The notes below the pieces were generated by a model. That model was given only the letters and a program-made list of their open reading frames with translations, did no database searches and had not been told where the DNA came from. Of a stretch of DNA of 64,000 nucleotides, positions 17,987 to 26,118 are shown in pieces. Every line of letters starts with the position of its first letter. Positions within the stretch are counted from its first letter, which is position 1. Origin of the DNA: CBDCUW01 sp963734865. GTDB lineage: Bacteria > Planctomycetota > Planctomycetia > Pirellulales > Pirellulaceae. The stretch lies in NCBI GenBank assembly GCA_963734865.1, contig CAVTIV010000011.1, positions 1 to 64,000 on the forward strand, read 5' to 3'. The position numbers and the translations under genes are program-made.

Positions 17987-18865
17987 ATGGCTCAAGCCGA
18001 CACACCTATCGACGAGATTCTCTTCAGAGCTCTGAAAATAGAGAGCGAAGCAGATCGCGCCGAGTATCTGGATGAAGTCTGCGGGAACGATGCAGAGTTA
18101 AGGGCTCGAGTGGAGAAGCTGCTTGGAGCCTATCCGGAGGCGGGAAGCTTTCTAGATTCGCCCGCAGTGCCTGCCGCCCCCACCCTCGACCAGCCCATCA
18201 CCGAAAAACCCGGCACCCAGATCGGCCCCTACAAACTGCTGCAGCAAATCGGCGAAGGCGGGATGGGCGTCGTCTACATGGCCGAGCAGAAGGAGCCGGT
18301 CAAGCGACGGGTGGCCCTGAAGATCATCAAGCCGGGCATGGACACCCGCCAGGTGATCGCGCGTTTCGAAGCCGAACGCCAGGCGCTGGCGATGATGGAC
18401 CATCCCAATATCGCCAAGGTGCTCGATGCGGGTGCAAACAGAGAGCGGTCGCCCGTACTTCGTCATGGAGTTGGTCAAGGGCATGCCAGTGACCAACTAC
18501 TGCGACGAGCAGCATCTGACGCCGAAGGAACGATTGGAGCTGTTCGTTCCCATCTGCCAGGCGGTCCAGCACGCTCATCAAAAAGGCATCATTCACCGCG
18601 ATCTGAAGCCCATCGAACATCCTCGTCGCTTTGTACGATGGCCAGGCCGGTCCCCAAGATCATCGACTTCGGCGTCGCCAAGGCGACCAGCCAGACGCTG
18701 ACCGAAAAGACGATGTTCACGCAGGTTGGCCAAGTCGTGGGCACGCTGGAGTACATGAGCTCCCGAGCAGGCTCAGCGGAACCAACTGGACATGGATACT
18801 CGCAGCGACATCTATTCGCTGGGCGTCGTGTTGTACGAGTTGCTCACCGGCGAGACGCCGTTTGA
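17987..18865 (+). CDS. Ser/Thr protein kinase with TPR, segment 1 (kinase N-lobe)
   Basis: The start ATG has a good AAAGGGG ribosome site. After an about 75-residue leader, the Hanks-type kinase begins: IGEGGMGVVYMAEQ (P-loop), then VALKIIKPGM with the catalytic Lys. The true frame leaves near 18437 (extra A). The +1 frame at 18426-18701 then gives PYFVMELVKGMPV and the catalytic loop GIIHRDLKP. Near 18612 and 18652 two more single-base insertions restore the original frame, giving KIIDFGVAKATSQTLTEK (DFG motif). Another insertion near 18757 shifts it again. Joined, the kinase is complete. The last stretch of this listed segment is out of frame. Confidence 0.75.
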   Translation: MAQADTPIDEILFRALKIESEADRAEYLDEVCGNDAELRARVEKLLGAYPEAGSFLDSPAVPAAPTLDQPITEKPGTQIGPYKLLQQIGEGGMGVVYMAEQKEPVKRRVALKIIKPGMDTRQVIARFEAERQALAMMDHPNIAKVLDAGANRERSPVLRHGVGQGHASDQLLRRAASDAEGTIGAVRSHLPGGPARSSKRHHSPRSEAHRTSSSLCTMARPVPKIIDFGVAKATSQTLTEKTMFTQVGQVVGTLEYMSSRAGSAEPTGHGYSQRHLFAGRRVVRVAHRRDAV

Positions 18866-19130
18866 TCGTGCGCGACTCCGGTCAGCCGCCTTCGACGAAA
18901 TGCTGCGGATCATCCGCGAAGAGGAGCCATCCAAGCCCAGCACCAAAGTCAGCAGTAGTCAGTCGCTGCCATCGATCGCCGCCAATCGCCGGATCGAGCC
19001 CGCCAAACTCAGCACCATGATCCGTGGCGAACTCGACTGGATCGTCCTCAAGGCGATGGAGAAGGATCGCGGCACGGCGGTACGAGACAGCCAGCAAGTT
19101 TGCCGAGGATGTGCAGCATTATCTCAATGA
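18792..19130 (+). CDS. Ser/Thr protein kinase with TPR, segment 2 (kinase C-lobe)
   Basis: This segment continues the kinase C-lobe with DIYSLGVVLYELLTGETPFD and the planctomycete-typical insert ending LDWIVLKAMEKDRGT. The frame open just upstream of 18792 supplies PEQAQRNQLDMDT, the APE-like region. One extra G near 19073 shifts the true frame to the next segment. Confidence 0.7.
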   Translation: MDTRSDIYSLGVVLYELLTGETPFDRARLRSAAFDEMLRIIREEEPSKPSTKVSSSQSLPSIAANRRIEPAKLSTMIRGELDWIVLKAMEKDRGTAVRDSQQVCRGCAALSQ

Positions 19131-19881
19131 CGAAGCGGTGGCGGCGTGTCCGCCGTCGCGGGCGTATCGGCTTCGCAAATTTGCACGGCGAAACAAGGCA
19201 GTGCTCGGGACGACGGCCGTTGTTGCCGGCTCTCTGATCGCTGGCATCATCGGGACCTCCTGGCAGATGCAACTGGCTGGCGAGGAGCGTGACCGGGCGG
19301 TGATGGCTGAGGCGAATGCACTTCAAGAAAAGGAACGAGCGATTGAGGCAGAGCAGTCAGCTGAGAAACGGCTGAAGATTGCATCCGCCTTGAACGAATT
19401 CATCAATGACGACCTGTTGGGCATGGGTAGTGCATGGCGACAGGCAGAAAGGGGGCTCTCTCCCGACCCAAACATCAAGTTACGAACGCTGTTGGACAGA
19501 GCCGCCACGAACATCAAAGACCGTTTTCTCGATCAGCCCTTCGTGGAAGCCGCAGTTCGTGACACGCTCGGTTCCACCTATTGGGCAATTGGGGCATATG
19601 ATGAGGCTCAAAAGCAGTTTCAGCGGGCCCTGGAACTCAATCGTCAGCAGTTGGGAGAGGAACACGCCGACACGATCGAAAGCATGCTAAGTCTCGCGAT
19701 TGTCTACGTCGATCAGGGCCATTATGCCGAAGCGGAGAATCTATACGAGAAAGCACTGAAGATCAGCCGGCGGAAGCTGGGAGACGAGCATGCCGACACA
19801 CTTCGAAGCACGGCTGGCCTGTGCGTGTCTATCGTAAGCAATCCCGGTACGGAGACGCCGAAACCCTGTATCGTCAGGTGA
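19024..19881 (+). CDS. Ser/Thr protein kinase with TPR, segment 3 (TM helix, coiled coil, first TPRs)
   Basis: From about residue 18 this frame gives RYETASKFAEDVQHYLNDEA, the end of the kinase unit. A transmembrane helix (VLGTTAVVAGSLIAGIIG) follows, then a charged coiled coil rich in Glu/Ala (REDRAVMAEANALQEKE-like). TPR units start near residue 180 (YDEAQKQFQRALELNRQQLG). So the kinase is cytoplasmic and the TPR region lies across the membrane or is periplasmic. The frame changes near 19822. Confidence 0.75.
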   Translation: MANSTGSSSRRWRRIAARRYETASKFAEDVQHYLNDEAVAACPPSRAYRLRKFARRNKAVLGTTAVVAGSLIAGIIGTSWQMQLAGEERDRAVMAEANALQEKERAIEAEQSAEKRLKIASALNEFINDDLLGMGSAWRQAERGLSPDPNIKLRTLLDRAATNIKDRFLDQPFVEAAVRDTLGSTYWAIGAYDEAQKQFQRALELNRQQLGEEHADTIESMLSLAIVYVDQGHYAEAENLYEKALKISRRKLGDEHADTLRSTAGLCVSIVSNPGTETPKPCIVR

Positions 19882-21869
19882 TCGAGAACGAACGGCGGAC
19901 GCTGGGAGACGAGCACGCCGACACGCTTCGAGCCATGGCCGGTCTGGCAGGCGTATATTGCGATCAGGCCCGTTATGGTGACGCCGAAGAATTATTGCGT
20001 CAGGTGCACGAGATTACGCGACACACATTGGGAGAAGAACACCCATCAACACTCGAGACTCTGGCTAATCTCGCTGCTGTGTATTCTCTTCAAGACAGGA
20101 ACGCGGATGCCGAGAAGTTGCTGTGTCAGGTGCTTGAGATCGAGCGACTAATACTGGGAGATGCACATCCGCATACCCTCAATTGCATGAATTCGCTCGC
20201 GAATGTCTACCTGGATCAACATCGGTTCTCAGAAGCTGAAACCTTGTACCAACAAACGCTGGATATTCGGCGTCGCGTTCTGGGTGAAGAGCACCCGGCG
20301 TCGTTGACTAGCATGACCAATCTGGCGCTGCTCTATGAGCGTCAGCGTCGATACGCTGATGCGGAAGCACTGAACAAGGAGACGTTAGTGATCCAGCGGC
20401 GACAGTTAGGGGAGGACCACTCGGATACACTTCTCAGTCTGTACCGCCTGGCTCGTGACAATATGTTTCAAGACCGTTTCTCAGACGCCGAGCCGTTGCT
20501 CCAATCCGTGATCGAGCGTCAACGACGAGTGTTAGGGAAGGAACACCCAGCAACGCTCGCCAGCATGCATGATCTGGCGTACATCCATGCTAAGCAGGAA
20601 CGAAACCCTGAGGCCGCCGCGATACTTCAGGAGGTGGTAGAGATCCGACGACGAACAATAGGGGAGGAACACCTGGAAACGATTGCCAGTATGAGCAGTT
20701 TGGCGTCTGTATTCTACAAGCAGAATCGTTACTCCGAAGCCGAGACGCTGAATCGACAAACGCTGGAGGTCCAGCGGCGAGTTCTGGGCGACGAGCACCC
20801 CGACACGCTCAAAAGCATGAGTAAACTCATCGATTGCTATTGCCGCTTGAGCCGCCTCGAAGACGCCGAGAAGTTGTCTCGGCAGGTTCTGGATATCCGC
20901 CGGCGCACGCTGGGTGAGGAACACCCCGACACGCTTAACAGCATGAACAATCTGGCGGTTGTGCTGGGGGATCAGGACCGGGATGCCGAGGCTGAAGCGC
21001 TCCATCTACAGGTGCTGGAGATTCAGCGAAGAACGCTGGGCGAGGAACATCCCGATACGCTTGCGAGCATGAACAATCTGGCGGCTCTGTACAATAAACA
21101 AGGACGTTACGACGAAGGTGAGACACTGCATCAGCAGACTCTGGAGATCCGCCCACGAACGCTGGGCGAGGAACACCCCGACACGCTTGCGAGCATGATC
21201 AATCTGGCAAATTCGTATTACAAACAGCGTCGCTATGACGAAGCTGAACAGCGTTATCTCCAAGCACTGGAAAACCTGAAGAAAACACAAGGCGAAGTAT
21301 TTCCAGCCACGAAACTCGTCAAGAACAATCTCGCCATCCTGTCTCTGAACCGTGCTTGGGAACTTGCCACAACCCCAAAACTCGAAGAGCGCAATACCGC
21401 AGAAGCCATCCGCCTCGGACAACAAGCTGTAAAGCTCACTCCGCAGAATGTGCATGCCTGGCAGTCTCTAGGCTGGGCTCAGTATCGGGCGGGCAACTGG
21501 GCGGATAGCCTCGATTCTTTGCAAACGTCGTGCAAGCTGCAAAAGGGCGCCAAGGGGGATCACGGCCAGTGGTTCGTCATGGCTCTCGCACATTGGAAGC
21601 TGGCAATTGAATCTGATCTGCCCGATTCTGAGAAAGCGATGCATCGTGCGGAATCCAAGCGCCTGTACGAACAGGCCGCACGACAAACCCGACGCTGGGG
21701 AACAGAGCGTCCCACCGATCGTTTCAAACAGGCGCTCTGGGATTTTCGCCGCGAAGCGGAGGCCCTGATCATCGGCGAGTCAGACCCTGTGGACCAGTCC
21801 GCAATTGAGAATCGCGATGAGAGCACCAATGTACTGGCCAGCGAGACCATCGATTCGACAGCAGAATAA
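19821..21869 (+). CDS. Ser/Thr protein kinase with TPR, segment 4 (TPR array)
   Basis: This intact 2-kb segment holds a regular tetratricopeptide array of the kinesin-light-chain/TPR_10-12 type. The 42-residue (126-bp) unit carries YxDAExLxxQxLEIxRRxLGEEHPDTLxSMxNLA. Counting the LG(E/D)EH signature from 19653 to 21162 gives 13 units, two of them in the previous segment. The C-terminal about 180 residues are more divergent TPR-like helices (GQQAVKLTPQNVHAWQSLGW). The array probably binds a protein partner and controls the attached kinase. Its listed ATG is internal, not the gene start. Confidence 0.85.
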   Translation: MRVYRKQSRYGDAETLYRQVIENERRTLGDEHADTLRAMAGLAGVYCDQARYGDAEELLRQVHEITRHTLGEEHPSTLETLANLAAVYSLQDRNADAEKLLCQVLEIERLILGDAHPHTLNCMNSLANVYLDQHRFSEAETLYQQTLDIRRRVLGEEHPASLTSMTNLALLYERQRRYADAEALNKETLVIQRRQLGEDHSDTLLSLYRLARDNMFQDRFSDAEPLLQSVIERQRRVLGKEHPATLASMHDLAYIHAKQERNPEAAAILQEVVEIRRRTIGEEHLETIASMSSLASVFYKQNRYSEAETLNRQTLEVQRRVLGDEHPDTLKSMSKLIDCYCRLSRLEDAEKLSRQVLDIRRRTLGEEHPDTLNSMNNLAVVLGDQDRDAEAEALHLQVLEIQRRTLGEEHPDTLASMNNLAALYNKQGRYDEGETLHQQTLEIRPRTLGEEHPDTLASMINLANSYYKQRRYDEAEQRYLQALENLKKTQGEVFPATKLVKNNLAILSLNRAWELATTPKLEERNTAEAIRLGQQAVKLTPQNVHAWQSLGWAQYRAGNWADSLDSLQTSCKLQKGAKGDHGQWFVMALAHWKLAIESDLPDSEKAMHRAESKRLYEQAARQTRRWGTERPTDRFKQALWDFRREAEALIIGESDPVDQSAIENRDESTNVLASETIDSTAE

Positions 21870-22034
21870 TAGTTAGATCGATTGAGTGACAAAAGAACAC
21901 GGCCGGTGAGTAACAGTCGCGAAACCACTCTCACCGGCCGCAAGAGCCACCTACCGGGGACACAGTCCGCGCCCCGGGCGAGCGGCGTTTTGCATTGTAC
22001 AGCGCGGACAACAACCGGAAAAAGGAAAAGTCTC

Positions 22035-22567
22035 ATGTGCATTCGCTCCCCGCTGAATCTAATCCGAACAACACCGGCGATTTTGGTGTATTGCACGTTG
22101 TTCATCGCCTCGTTGAGCCCGGCACGTGCTGATGAACCAGCAGGTGTCATCCGTACCTTCGCAGTGCTGTTCAATTCACTGGAGCCGCCCGTCCTTCAAT
22201 TCGAAAGCGAACACTCGCTCGGATTGGTCATCTGCCCGAACGACGGGGGCGTTCCCTCGACACACTTTCATTTCTGTTTAGGCCTTTACGATTCGAATGA
22301 CTGGGAAACCCAGAAACTCCTGCACGTCACGTCCAACGGTGCAGAAACGATCCCGTTCACGGTCATCTGGTCGGAAGCTCCCCTGTAGGCGCGACTACGT
22401 TCACAGGACCGAACAGCCCGATGATCCTGTACCAGGAGGTTCTCTATGCCCACTCCAGCACTGGCTATCCTTGTAGTGGCAGCTATACCGGCACCTATTA
22501 TGCGGACACTTCACGTTCTGGCGCTGCTTTCGGCATGCTGATCGTGACCGCCATGTTCTCACGGTGA
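22035..22567 (+). CDS. Small secreted hypothetical protein (one frameshift)
   Basis: ATG 22035 follows a strong AAAGGAAAAG ribosome site. A signal peptide ends near SPARADEP. The mature part (AVLFNSLEPPVLQFESEHSL, HFHFCLGLYD) has no family I recognise. The first frame stops at 22388, but one base of correction near 22383 continues sensibly as VGATTFTGPNSPMILYQEVL to a stop at 22567, giving about 177 residues with a hydrophobic Gly/Ala end. It lies 165 bp after the kinase-TPR gene and before another secreted protein, so it may be part of the same output. Confidence 0.5.
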
Positions 22568-22633
22568 GACTCCATCCGTTTGGTTGTGCTCTTGACCATC
22601 CATTACAAGTTTTTGCAATCCGGAGATAATAAA

Positions 22634-23738
22634 ATGAAGTTTCACCAAAGACGAACATTGCAGACAGTTACAGCAATCGTTTTAGGCATGGTCCTGCCGT
22701 TCTCCGTCGCCGTTGCTCAAGGTCGCGGTGGAGGAAACGGGGGAGGAGGAAGTGTAGGTGGAAGCTCACTCGCCGTGGTCAACCTCCACCCAGCGGGCAG
22801 CATCTATAGCTACGCCTACCGCATTACTGAAACCGGATTGGTCGTCGGTGAATGCGACGGATTACCCGGCGTTTGGGATGCAAACACGGCGCAACCCACA
22901 TTTGTGCCCCTAAGTGGAGACGATGGGGGTGCATACGGTGCCAGCAATGCCGGCGAGATAGTCGGTTGGTCTGAGACTGTGCAGGCCCCTGTGTACTGGG
23001 CCGACAGTACGCGCAAATCCGACCTACCTACCACTTCCCGATAATGCCGTGCTCGGATGGGCGGTGGCGATTTGCGACGCTGGCGTGATCGTGGGCACGG
23101 TGGTCGACCAATGGGATGTGGAATACGCCGCGGCATGGCGGATGCAAGCAGGAGTAATATACGGTCCCGTGCTTCTCTCCGGTGCAGGAAGTGCGACCAA
23201 TGATGTCGCTGCGGTTGCAACCAACTCGGTGCGTGTTGTCGGGCGGGATGGCGATTATCAGGCGACCGCTTGGGGCCTTGTACTTGCCAACGATGGTTCG
23301 TTCGCTCTTTCTGGAACCGTCAACTTGGTGCCAGGAGAGATTGGCGAGGCAGTCGCTATCACGGATGCAGGTGATATCGCCGGAGCGATTCGAGAGGCTT
23401 CATCTGATCCTTCTTCGGGAACATTGGATTACATCGGCTTCGTATTGCGCTCCGGGACGATCTCCCTCCTGCCAAACGCTTCCCGCCGTAACCGTTACGC
23501 GATCGGGCTGGATCTAAATGATTCATCAGTGGTGGGTTCGTTCGCAGCCGACATCGGCAGCAGCAATCACAAGGCGTGCAGATGGGATTCGAGAAATCGC
23601 ATCGAGAAATTGGCCGAGAGCTACTTTCCTGGAGAATGGGCGTACTCCGAGGCCAAGGGTACGAACAATATGGGCGAGATCGTCGGCTTCGCTGCCGAAG
23701 GCGTCGGCTTCCCAGCAAGCGCGTGGTTACTGCGCTGA
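22634..23738 (+). CDS. Secreted HAF-repeat protein (one frameshift)
   Basis: ATG 22634 has a GGAG ribosome site. A signal peptide ends at SVAVAQG, followed by a Gly-rich linker. The remainder shows repeats of the extracellular HAF type (AYRITETGLVVGECDG, AYGASNAGEIVGWSE, AVAITDAGDIAGAIRE), predicted to form a beta-propeller-like fold. The frame ends at 23044. The next frame, joined near 23017 as PTYLPLPDNAVLGW, continues to 23738. Function is unknown; the family is common in Planctomycetes. It lies just downstream of the small secreted protein, possibly in one operon. Confidence 0.7.
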
Positions 23739-24006
23739 CAGATCCGTTCTTGGCCTTCGAAGTCTTCAAGCTGGTTCACAGAAAAGTAGTCTGAAGCGTT
23801 TACGATAGATCTCGCAACTTTGGAACTAATTGCGGGATGGAAGGGTCGATAACCTCCAGGAGTCACCATTTCGGGTCGCGAACGGGGTCAGTGCATTCTC
23901 GAACGGTCGGTCGAACGGGGTCAGTGCATTCTCGAACAGGTAGGGCAGGTACAATGACGGCCCTAGGAAAGATGAAGCGAGCAAGGAACGGAGAGAAGTT
24001 CGTGCC
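23739..24006. other. Intergenic region carrying repeat elements
   Basis: No gene is recognised. The right half (23879 onward) is the start of the inverted-repeat element described separately; the left half shows nothing notable. Confidence 0.4.
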
Positions 24007-24114
24007 GTGACAGCAAGCTGGCTTGGGAGGAGAGATTTGCGAAACCGGTGGGCTTTCTCAACCCACCACGCCCAGACTCTCCCATCTTACCTCGCTGAAA
24101 ATGCACTGACCCCC
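23879..24114. repeat. MITE-like element with GGGGTCAGTGCATT ends
   Basis: Two direct copies of CGAACGGGGTCAGTGCATT begin at 23879 and 23912 (33-bp period). An inverted copy, GAAAATGCACTGACCCCC, lies at 24097-24114. The enclosed about 200 bp has no gene. Part of it (23912 to about 23982) recurs at 35490-35560, so it is a dispersed repeat family. It abuts the truncated group II intron reading frame. Confidence 0.6.
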
Positions 24115-24129
24115 ATCGCGACGACCCCC

Positions 24130-24363
24130 ATCGCGACCGTGATCGTTGCTGACGTCAATCGCCTGCTCGTGGGCTGGAGCCAATACTTTGGTTACGGTCA
24201 TCCACGGCGGGTGTTCGCAGCGGTGAACTACCAGACGTTTCGTCGTCTCAGTATTCACCTGCGTCGTCGAAGTCAACGTGGCTGTCGTCCGCCTGGTGGT
24301 CGCAGCCTCTACGAACATCTTTATCATCACCTGGGTTTAAAGATGATTCGTGGCAACCGCTGA
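24130..24363 (+). pseudogene. Group II intron reverse transcriptase/maturase, C-terminal remnant
   Basis: The readable homology is VIVADVNRLLVGWSQYFGYG, then RRVFAAVNYQTFRRLSIHLR and RPPGGRSLYEHL. This is the typical end (maturase X and DNA-binding region) of group II intron proteins. The polymerase domain is absent. The open frame extends to 24007, but the first part is repeat-derived and not homologous. Confidence 0.75.
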
Positions 24364-24397
24364 GCCTGTGTGTGCTGATGCACGAAACGCCTTCGGT

Positions 24398-24470
24398 AAG
24401 CCGGATGCGGGAGATCCGCACGTCCGGTTTGATGAGGGGGAGGGACGCCTCACGGCGTTCCTCCTCTACT
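24398..24470 (+). ncRNA. Group II intron domains V and VI
   Basis: The 34-base block 24398-24431 folds as a domain V: AAGCCGGATGCGG / CCGCACGTCCGGTTTG with a GAGA-type loop. The next hairpin (about 24433-24470) pairs GAGGGGGAGGGACGCC with GGCGTTCCTCCTC, and TCTAC marks the likely 3' splice end. Its position right after the maturase stop supports the call. Confidence 0.65.
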
Positions 24471-24622
24471 CGACTGGTTTTCAAATCCCGACCGCAAACA
24501 ATTCAGTTGTGGAACGACCACGATCACGTGGTCGCCGCACATGACTCACCACTTCAATAAACTCAACTCGGCGACTCATGTGCATCGTCTGGTTCGTCGG
24601 TGTTAGTGGATTTGGGTGGCGA

Positions 24623-24982
24623 TCAGCGCAAAGTTGTGGCAACGGGACTGCCATCGGCAACAAAAGTGATGACGCCATATTTTACGAGCACCTGCACGTC
24701 AGTCACCTCTTCGTCGATTTCAGCGACAGTGGTTCCGTTAACCATCAGGGAAGTCGGTTTTACAACAATTTGCGTTCCCGCTGTTTCGATAGTGGCGGTG
24801 TCTGAAGTAAAACTTGACGTAAGCGATATCGAGTCCGAATATGTCATTACGCTTCGACCGGAGGCAAGGGTGCCGCCAGCAGAACCGCCAGCGAACATTG
24901 CCGTTACGACTAAGGCAATGATCGCAAGCACGGGAAGGGCGGCAAGAGCGATCAGTATCGTTTTGATCCGGCGTTTTGGCAT
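24623..24982 (-). CDS. Small membrane-anchored hypothetical protein
   Basis: This 119-residue protein starts at an ATG behind a good GAGGAG ribosome site. Residues 8-30 (ILIALAALPVLAIIALVV) form one transmembrane helix after a KRR-rich cytoplasmic start (N-in topology). The rest is a Ser/Thr/Val-rich beta-type domain. No family is recognised. It is an apparently intact gene surrounded by mobile-element remains. Confidence 0.6.
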   Translation of the reverse strand: MPKRRIKTILIALAALPVLAIIALVVTAMFAGGSAGGTLASGRSVMTYSDSISLTSSFTSDTATIETAGTQIVVKPTSLMVNGTTVAEIDEEVTDVQVLVKYGVITFVADGSPVATTLR

Positions 24983-25068
24983 GAGAGTTCTCCTCGGTTG
25001 AAGAATGAAACACTGAGTGGAATCTCAAATCCTGGCGAATACGTCAAGATCAAGCGACGAACGGAATG

Positions 25069-25105
25069 CGATCTATGGGGGCACGTCGGGTGCCAGCATA
25101 GATCG
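25069..25105 (-). repeat. IS91-like terminal hairpin, copy 1
   Basis: CGATCTATG / CATAGATCG and the inner GCAC / GTGC form a hairpin within the shared terminus. HUH (IS91-type) elements carry such end hairpins. GAAC, the reported IS91 target tetranucleotide, occurs just before the repeat. Confidence 0.5.
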
Positions 25106-25230
25106 TGCGTTGAACTTTGTCGCTTGCTGTGGGTGGCAAGCGACCGATGAGTTGAAACACTCAGTACGATTCTACCAGCATATCGCCGTGCGGGGACAAG
25201 CCGGGAAGCAATCGCTGCCTTCGGCAGCAC

Positions 25231-25784
25231 GCACCGGCCTACTTGGCAAAGCTGGCCGATCAGCTGCGCAGCTGCGGGCTGTACGATCAGGTTCCAGCGG
25301 AAGCTTGGGCAAAGACCTTTGTCGTCGACATCGAGCCGGTCGGTGATGGCCGGGCGGTGCTGAAGTATCTGGCGCCGTACGTCCACCTGTCGCGATCAGC
25401 GATAGTCGGATCGTCGCCTGCGACCAGACTTCGGTGACGTTTCGTTACAAGCCTTCGGGGACCAAGGTTTATCGGGAACGCAACGTACCTGGAACCGAGG
25501 TCATCCGTGGATTCGTGCAGCACACGCTGCCACCAAGGTTCGAAAAGATCCGCCACTACGGCTGGATGCGTTCGAACTCCAAAGTCCGCCTCGACGAAGT
25601 GAAGTGGCTGGTCTGGCTATTCCTGGGCTGGACGTTTTGGCTGGCCAGCGGCCACGCACCGCAGCACAAGCCGATGCAAGTACGCTGTGCCCAGTGCGGC
25701 GGTGAGATGCGAGTGGTCGACATTACGTTCGAGCCGACCGGAACGCTCAGCGAGCACGCACTGGCATACCTGGATAGCGGATGA
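25231..25784 (+). pseudogene. IS91-type (Y2) transposase, C-terminal half
   Basis: The readable family sequence is AYLAKLADQLRSCGLYDQVP, then VVDIEPVGDGRAVLKYLAPY, the Tyr-containing region of Y2 HUH transposases. One frame change near 25398 restores VAISDSRIVACDQTSVTFRY. The C-terminus carries a CAQCG zinc-knuckle half. The N-terminal HUH half is missing, so it is inactive. Confidence 0.75.
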
Positions 25785-25790
25785 GTGTCA

Positions 25791-26118
25791 CGACAGATGA
25801 TCCAATCGGTAGAGTCGAAACGTCAGCGGGGAGGCGAGCGATGAAGGTTTGCGCTGCCACGTCTCATCGGTCGCAATTTACCTCCCACCACGACGTCATC
25901 GGAGGCATGACGCGCCTCCAACTCCTTCCAAACGATCCAACAACGCTCAGCCCAAGGGTGGACACGGAAACAACACCGTCGCTGTCGCAGGCGTGACAAA
26001 GAAGCGTTACCCATGAGGGCGTTCACAAGTCAGCCGGACTTCTTGAACAGAGGCCTTGAACATCGGCTCGTACCTCGCGATGTCAAAGCCTTAATGGTTC
26101 TGCGACTTCGCTTTGGGG
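25791..26118. other. Intergenic region, no gene recognised
   Basis: About 330 bp between the transposase fragment and the end of the next gene on the minus strand. Short open frames exist but none has family resemblance, a signal or a ribosome site. Confidence 0.4.

Larger units (their letters stand above)
24115..24470 (+). mobile_element. Truncated group II intron (3' part)
   Basis: Only the end of a group II intron remains: the C-terminal maturase part of the reverse transcriptase followed by domains V and VI. The 5' side is cut by the MITE-like repeat. The fragment is about 350 bp, whereas complete introns are about 2-3 kb, so it cannot splice or move by itself. Confidence 0.7.
25064..25790. 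mobile_element. IS91-like remnant 1 (terminus plus inverted transposase half)
   Basis: Positions 25064-25209 repeat the IS91-like end at 27464-27611 in the same orientation, including the coding end LPGLSP-GDMLVESY on the minus strand. Immediately after it, 25231-25784 encodes an IS91 transposase C-terminal half on the plus strand. The two parts face opposite ways, so this is a rearranged remnant. Confidence 0.6.

Noticed and set aside
19650..21200. 126-bp periodic repeats
   Set aside because: They encode 42-residue TPR units; no constant repeat with unique spacers as in CRISPR.
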